Source: Mycolicibacterium helvum
Lineage (GTDB): Bacteria; Actinomycetota; Actinomycetes; Mycobacteriales; Mycobacteriaceae
Assembly (NCBI RefSeq): GCF_010731895.1
Contig: NZ_AP022596.1
Coordinates: 5,890,001-5,954,000, forward strand
Direction of reading: 5' to 3'
Length of the DNA stretch: 64,000 nt
A model generated the notes under the pieces. The model searched no databases. It was not told the DNA's origin and saw nothing but the letters and a program-made list of their open reading frames with translations. This document shows, one piece after another, positions 59,797 to 64,000 of this stretch. Position 1 is the first letter of the stretch. The number at the start of each line of letters is the position of its first letter. Both the position numbers and the translations under genes were made by a program.

Positions 59797-61198
59797 CCAC
59801 CGGCAGGTGCCGCCGCCGCGGCAGGAACTCCAACGACAACAACACCACCAGCAGCGGCAGCACCTGACTCAAGGACAGCAGCACGTACCGGCGGTCGCCG
59901 ACCGCATGGAACTTGCGCAGGTACCGGTATAGGGACTCCAGTGCGATCAGCGAGTCACCGAGGTGGATCGCCGCGTAGCAGAAGGTGCGCAGCGGCCCGC
60001 GTTCCTTGTCGTTGAAAATTTCCGGAAACGCCGCGAATGCCAACGAGAGACGCTGCGCACCAAGGTTTTTCATCGCATCGATCATGTCGACCGACAACCG
60101 CTCGTCAATGCCGTTCGGGGCGCCGCGGCGTCGCCACGGGATGTCGAGGGTGACATCGCTGCCGCCGCCGGCCAGAGCGTAACGGTGGAATCCCTGCACC
60201 CGGCCGGCGCCGTCGCGCGCGACGATCAGCAGGATGCCGGGATAGTGGCCGGTGAGTGCGCCGTCCAGGATCATCGAGAAGCCGCGCTCGGTGCGCGCCC
60301 CCTTGGCCGAGGACAGCAGCACATCGGTCAGCTCGGCCAGCTGGTCGTCGTCCAACTCTTGTTCAGCGACGATCTCGGTGGTGATGCCGAAGTTGTGGGT
60401 GCGCTGCACCGCCTGGCGTAGGTTGCGGAACCGCCGGCCCACCATGTCGAACGCGGGCACGTCGATCACCACATCCCGGCCGATCGGCACCGGTCGCAGC
60501 GTCTGGCCGATCACCGTAGGATCGCGCCACAGCCCGAGCCTGCGCTCACTGCAGCCAAGGACCACCACCCGCCAGCCGCGGGTGTGGCACATCCCGACGA
60601 AATCGGCGATCAGCTCGGTGAAGCGGTCTTCGTCACCGATCGGGTCGCCACTGACCACGGCGTAGCCCAGCCGGGTGCGGTAGGCGATCGCCGCGGTGCC
60701 GTCGGTGCTGAAGAAGTAGCTCTTGAGCACCTGCATGGCGAACGGTGCCACCGGGTCGCCGCTGGTCGCTTTGACCAGTGCCCACACCCGCGGTAACTGA
60801 CCCGGCTCCGGTCGCGCCGTCGTCGGCCACATCAGTAGCAGCCCCGACGACGCGATCAGTACGTCGCCCGTGACGTCGAAGGCCAGCAGGTGGGCGGCGA
60901 ACCCGGCGACAACCGACGCGGCGGCCGCGATCGCATGTGCGGCGGTCACCGGGCGGCCCAAGAAGATGCCCCGCGCGATCAGTGCGACCGCGGCCAGGAT
61001 GGTTAGCGACCAGGCCAACCGCCCGTCAGGATGCCAATTCGCGTGGTGGTGGGTGCGGACCATGAGTACGGCGAGCCAGCTGGCCGCGATGAGCAACGCC
61101 AGCGCGCCCAGCCAGCGAGCAACCAGGGTGTCGACATGGACGACAACCCGTTCCCTGGCGCGGAGCCGCAGCGCCTCCTGGACCGGCGGTTCGGTCAC
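59774..61198 (-). CDS. DUF2156/phosphatidylglycerol lysyltransferase-like membrane protein, Rv1619-like
   Basis: 474 aa. Five to six N-terminal helices (about 30-150) and a C-terminal GNAT-like DUF2156 domain (about 160-440): LVKATSGDPVAPFAMQVLKSYFFSTDGTAAIAYRTRLGYAVVSGDPIG ... GCSERRLGLW ... KGARTERGFSMILDGA. The domain transfers aminoacyl groups to lipids in MprF-type enzymes, which suggests a lipid-modifying role. I start at the GTG at 61198, seven bases after TAAGGT. It lies behind tesB on the same strand. Confidence 0.85.
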   Translation of the reverse strand: MTEPPVQEALRLRARERVVVHVDTLVARWLGALALLIAASWLAVLMVRTHHHANWHPDGRLAWSLTILAAVALIARGIFLGRPVTAAHAIAAAASVVAGFAAHLLAFDVTGDVLIASSGLLLMWPTTARPEPGQLPRVWALVKATSGDPVAPFAMQVLKSYFFSTDGTAAIAYRTRLGYAVVSGDPIGDEDRFTELIADFVGMCHTRGWRVVVLGCSERRLGLWRDPTVIGQTLRPVPIGRDVVIDVPAFDMVGRRFRNLRQAVQRTHNFGITTEIVAEQELDDDQLAELTDVLLSSAKGARTERGFSMILDGALTGHYPGILLIVARDGAGRVQGFHRYALAGGGSDVTLDIPWRRRGAPNGIDERLSVDMIDAMKNLGAQRLSLAFAAFPEIFNDKERGPLRTFCYAAIHLGDSLIALESLYRYLRKFHAVGDRRYVLLSLSQVLPLLVVLLSLEFLPRRRHLPVATVSASA

Positions 61199-61220
61199 CA
61201 GGAAAACCTTACGCGCTCTA

Positions 61221-62087
61221 TCAGGCATTTCCCGGGAAGTGCTTGACGATTCCTTCCTGGACGACCGTGGCCACGACGTCCCCGGCCGGGCTGAAGAAGT
61301 GGCCGGTGCCCAAGCCCCGCGATTCGGCGGCCACCGGCGAATTCGTCGAATACAAGACCCAGTCCGAAAAGTCGACCTGCCGGTGAAACCACACCGAATG
61401 GTTGACAGTCACCGCGAAGATGCGGTCCCAGCCCCACGACAGGCCATGGGTGGTGATGATCGAATCGAGCACCGTGGTGTCCGAGGAGTAGATCATCGCG
61501 GCGGTGTTCAGTATCGGGTCGTCGGGCATCACCCCGTCGGCCTTGAGCCACACCTGATTGGCCGTGAGCATGCCGCCCTTTTCGCGCATGATCCAGGACG
61601 GATCGTTGGTGTAGCGCCACTCGATCGGGCGCAGCGCCTCGACGAATCCGGGCACCACTTTTTCGTACCCGACCAGCAGCTCATCAATAGTGGGCAGGTT
61701 CTCCGGCGCGGGCAGGTCCGGCATCGGGACGTTGTGCTCCAGCCCGCTGCCCGCTGAGAGGTAAGACACCAGCGCGGTCGCCAGCAAGGTGCCGTTCTGC
61801 ATCGCATCGACGCGCCGATTGGCGAAGCGCCGCTCGTCGCGCAGCCGTACGACGTGATATTCGATATCGGCGGCCGGGTCACCGCCGGCGATGAAATGAA
61901 CCGACAGTGCGCTGGGCGCGATCTTGTGGGCCACGGTGCGGGTGGCCGCGACGAAAGACTGCGCCATCAGCTGTCCGCCGAAGGTCCGGGGCGGATTCTT
62001 GCGGGGGTGAGCGCCGGCGAACACGTCGTCGCCGATCGGGGTGAGATCCAGAATGGCCAGCAGGTCGTCGAGGTCTGACGTGGCCAA
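61221..62087 (-). CDS. tesB: acyl-CoA thioesterase II
   Basis: 288 aa, double hot-dog fold enzyme releasing free fatty acids from acyl-CoA. NPPRTFGGQLMAQSFVAA (about 31-48) and the second-half region with SWGWDRIFAVTVNHSVWFHRQVDFSDWVLYSTNSPVA hold the catalytic Asp, Thr/Ser and Gln of TesB. The start is a TTG with GGGAGAG in place, ten bases after the pykA stop, so pykA-tesB are one unit. Rv1618 homologue. Confidence 0.95.
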   Translation of the reverse strand: MATSDLDDLLAILDLTPIGDDVFAGAHPRKNPPRTFGGQLMAQSFVAATRTVAHKIAPSALSVHFIAGGDPAADIEYHVVRLRDERRFANRRVDAMQNGTLLATALVSYLSAGSGLEHNVPMPDLPAPENLPTIDELLVGYEKVVPGFVEALRPIEWRYTNDPSWIMREKGGMLTANQVWLKADGVMPDDPILNTAAMIYSSDTTVLDSIITTHGLSWGWDRIFAVTVNHSVWFHRQVDFSDWVLYSTNSPVAAESRGLGTGHFFSPAGDVVATVVQEGIVKHFPGNA

Positions 62088-62097
62088 AAGTCTCTCC

Positions 62098-63516
62098 CTA
62101 GTGGTCGTCCTCCCCGATCCGGTGCACGTGGATCAGATTGGTCGAGCCTACTGTGCCCGGAGGGGCGCCTGCGACGATGACCACCAGGTCGCCCCGCTTG
62201 TAGCGGCCGAGCTCGAGCAGGGACTGGTCGACCTGCCTGATCATGTCGTCCGTGGCCTTCATATGCGGAACGATGAACGTCTCGGTGCCCCAGGTCAGCG
62301 CCAGCTGGCTGCGCACCTCGGGCAGCGCGGTGAACGCCAACAGCGGCAGCGGGGTGTGAAGGCGCGCAAGCCTTTTCACCGTATCCCCGGATTGGGTGAA
62401 TGCGACGAGTGCCTTAGCGTCCAGCCGCTCCCCGATATCGCGGGCGGCATACGAAATCACCCCACGCTTGGTGCGGGGCACGTGGGTCAGCGGCGGGGCA
62501 GCGGTCGAGTTCTCCTCGACCGCCCGGATGATCCGCGCCATGGTCCGCACGGCTTCCAGCGGGAACTTGCCGACCGAGGTCTCCCCGGAGAGCATCACCG
62601 CGTCCGCGCCGTCGAGCACGGCGTTGGCGACGTCGGACGCCTCGGCACGGGTGGGCCGGGAGTTCTCGATCATCGACTCGAGCATCTGGGTGGCCACGAT
62701 CACCGGCTTTGCGTTCTCGCGCGCCATCTGGATTGCCCGCTTCTGGACCAGCGGGACCTCCTCGAGCGGCAGCTCGACGCCGAGATCGCCGCGCGCGACC
62801 ATCACCGCATCGAAGGCCAGCACGATCGCTTCGAGGTTGTCGATCGCCTCGGGCTTCTCCAGCTTCGCGATCACCGGAACTCGGCGGCCGACCCGGTCCA
62901 TCACCTCATGCACCAGTTCGGCGTCCGCCGGTGAGCGGACGAAGGACAATGCCACCAGATCAACGCCCAGACGCAGCGCAAACTCCAGGTCCTCGATGTC
63001 CTTCTCCGACAGCGCAGGCACCGACACGTTCATACCGGGCATCGACAGGCCCTTGTTGTTGCTGACCGGGCCGCCCTCGGTGACGGTGCACACGACGTCA
63101 CTGCCGTCGATGTGTTCGACGACCAGCGCCACCTTGCCGTCGTCGATGAGCAGCCGATCACCGGGCGCAGCGTCCGCGGCCAGCTGTTTGTAGGTGGTCG
63201 ACACCCGGTCGTGGCTGCCCTCACAGTCCTCGACGGTGATCCGCACGGTCTCGCCATTGGCCCAATAGGTCGGGCCCTGCGCGAACCTTCCCAGACGAAT
63301 CTTGGGTCCCTGCAGGTCAGCGAGGATACCGACGGCGCGACCGCTGGAGTCCGAAGCCGCGCGAACTCGCTTGTACGCCGCCTCGTGATCGGGATAATCG
63401 CCGTGGCTGAAGTTCAGGCGCGCGACATCCATGCCGGCGTCGACGAGGGCATGGACCGATTCGTCGGTGCTGGTGGCTGGGCCGAGGGTACAGACGATCT
63501 TTCCGCGTCTAGTCAC
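62098..63516 (-). CDS. pykA: pyruvate kinase
   Basis: 472 aa; phosphoenolpyruvate plus ADP to pyruvate plus ATP. N-terminal KIVCTLGPAT and MDVARLNFSHGDYPDHE, the catalytic IAKLEKPEAIDN with active-site Lys, VMVARGDLGVELP, and the Mg-binding Glu region are intact, followed by the C-terminal regulatory domain. GTG start at 63516, eight bases after TATGCT. Confidence 0.97.
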   Translation of the reverse strand: MTRRGKIVCTLGPATSTDESVHALVDAGMDVARLNFSHGDYPDHEAAYKRVRAASDSSGRAVGILADLQGPKIRLGRFAQGPTYWANGETVRITVEDCEGSHDRVSTTYKQLAADAAPGDRLLIDDGKVALVVEHIDGSDVVCTVTEGGPVSNNKGLSMPGMNVSVPALSEKDIEDLEFALRLGVDLVALSFVRSPADAELVHEVMDRVGRRVPVIAKLEKPEAIDNLEAIVLAFDAVMVARGDLGVELPLEEVPLVQKRAIQMARENAKPVIVATQMLESMIENSRPTRAEASDVANAVLDGADAVMLSGETSVGKFPLEAVRTMARIIRAVEENSTAAPPLTHVPRTKRGVISYAARDIGERLDAKALVAFTQSGDTVKRLARLHTPLPLLAFTALPEVRSQLALTWGTETFIVPHMKATDDMIRQVDQSLLELGRYKRGDLVVIVAGAPPGTVGSTNLIHVHRIGEDDH

Positions 63517-63584
63517 AGCGACTCAGCATAGTCGCCGTTCACGGGCATCTCGACCGATACAGATCGCAGTGCGATGGTGTTCAC

Positions 63585-64000
63585 TCAGCCGACAGCCAAC
63601 GGCAATTGGTGCGGCCGTACCGGCTCCGGGAGATCAGACTCCCCCATGAGATAGGCGTCCACCGCATGGGCGGCGGCGCGCCCCTCGGCGATTGCCCACA
63701 CGACCAGCGATGCGCCGCGGTGGGCGTCACCGCAGACGAACACACCGGGCGCGTCGGTCTGCCAGTCCGAGCCGCAGCTGATGGCCCCGCGCGGGCTGAG
63801 CGCGATACCCAGATCGTCGAGCAACGTCATGTGTTCGACACCTTCGAACCCGATGGCCAACAGTGCGAGATCGCAAGGGATTTCTAGTGATTCACCAACC
63901 GGAGTGATGACCCGGCGGCCGTCGACCCGTTCGACCTTCACCTCGGCGATCTGCATGGCGCGCAGATTACCGTCGTCGTCGCCCACAAAGCGCTGCACGG
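63585..64000 (-). CDS. gltD: glutamate synthase small subunit, C-terminal part (runs off window)
   Basis: 138 C-terminal residues are visible; the 5' part lies beyond 64000. The text VTPVGESLEIPCDLALLAIGFEGVEHMTLLDDLGI ... TDAPGVFVCGDAHRGASLVVWAIAEGRAAAHAVDAYLMG is the NADPH/FAD C-terminal half of GltD, which passes electrons to the GltB subunit to make glutamate from glutamine and 2-oxoglutarate. It lies 68 bases upstream of pykA on the same strand. Confidence 0.93.
   Translation of the reverse strand, partial: VQRFVGDDDGNLRAMQIAEVKVERVDGRRVITPVGESLEIPCDLALLAIGFEGVEHMTLLDDLGIALSPRGAISCGSDWQTDAPGVFVCGDAHRGASLVVWAIAEGRAAAHAVDAYLMGESDLPEPVRPHQLPLAVG

Overview
The window is high-GC actinobacterial DNA from a non-tuberculous Mycobacterium/Mycolicibacterium-type genome. 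The gene order gltD - pykA - tesB - lysX2-like - (cydC cydD cydB cydA) - cya - pdtaR - DUF35/thiolase - polA - rpsA - coaE - DUF402 - uvrB - MFS - Rv1636-like universal stress protein matches the M. tuberculosis Rv1617-Rv1636 neighbourhood as I remember it, written in reverse. MmpS/MmpL, an F420-type (FDOR) reductase and many putative leaderless promoters (TANNNT, 6-7 nt, then ATG/GTG) fit a mycobacterium.

Layout. 1-6.2 kb: MmpL/MmpS exporter with a divergent MarR regulator, a CorA-type channel with a GQN motif, a cAMP-binding-type USP, and two gene relics (DUF2752, alpha/beta hydrolase). 6.25-9.7 kb: one very long secreted Pro/Gly/Val repeat protein built from 19-residue (57-bp) units. 10-23 kb: tRNA-Cys, MgtC-like protein, MFS exporter behind a MerR-type promoter, uvrB, DUF402, a secreted protein, FDOR reductase, coaE-GrpB fusion, rpsA, PrsW-like protease, polA. 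23-28 kb: LysR/flavin monooxygenase pair, a DUF35-thiolase-DUF167 operon behind a KstR-like box, and a divergent XRE/methionine aminopeptidase pair sharing an operator. 28-34 kb: branched-chain amino-acid ABC operon (livKHMGF) and the ANTAR regulator pdtaR.

34.2-42.2 kb is accessory DNA: a tRNA-Leu(CAA)-like gene, then a visibly more A/T-rich island bounded by repeats of the tRNA 3' end (34245-34289, an identical 45-nt copy at 39856-39900, a diverged copy at 42135-42173). The DNA just after the first two copies is related, which suggests tandem accretion of two small integrative elements. Neither encodes a visible integrase. Element A carries an XRE-ImmA protease regulator behind a palindrome, a zinc-ribbon/DUF4145 protein and several unrecognised genes; element B carries small secreted or membrane proteins.

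42.3-64 kb returns to the core: lipoprotein, nitrilase/agmatinase pair, class III adenylyl cyclase, DUF2339 membrane protein, a two-component system directly behind a polar amino-acid ABC transporter, HdeD-like protein, cydABDC (cytochrome bd and its assembly exporter), DUF4190 protein, lysX2-like acyl/aminoacyltransferase, tesB, pykA and the 3' end of gltD, which runs off the window. No rRNA, CRISPR array or transposase was seen.
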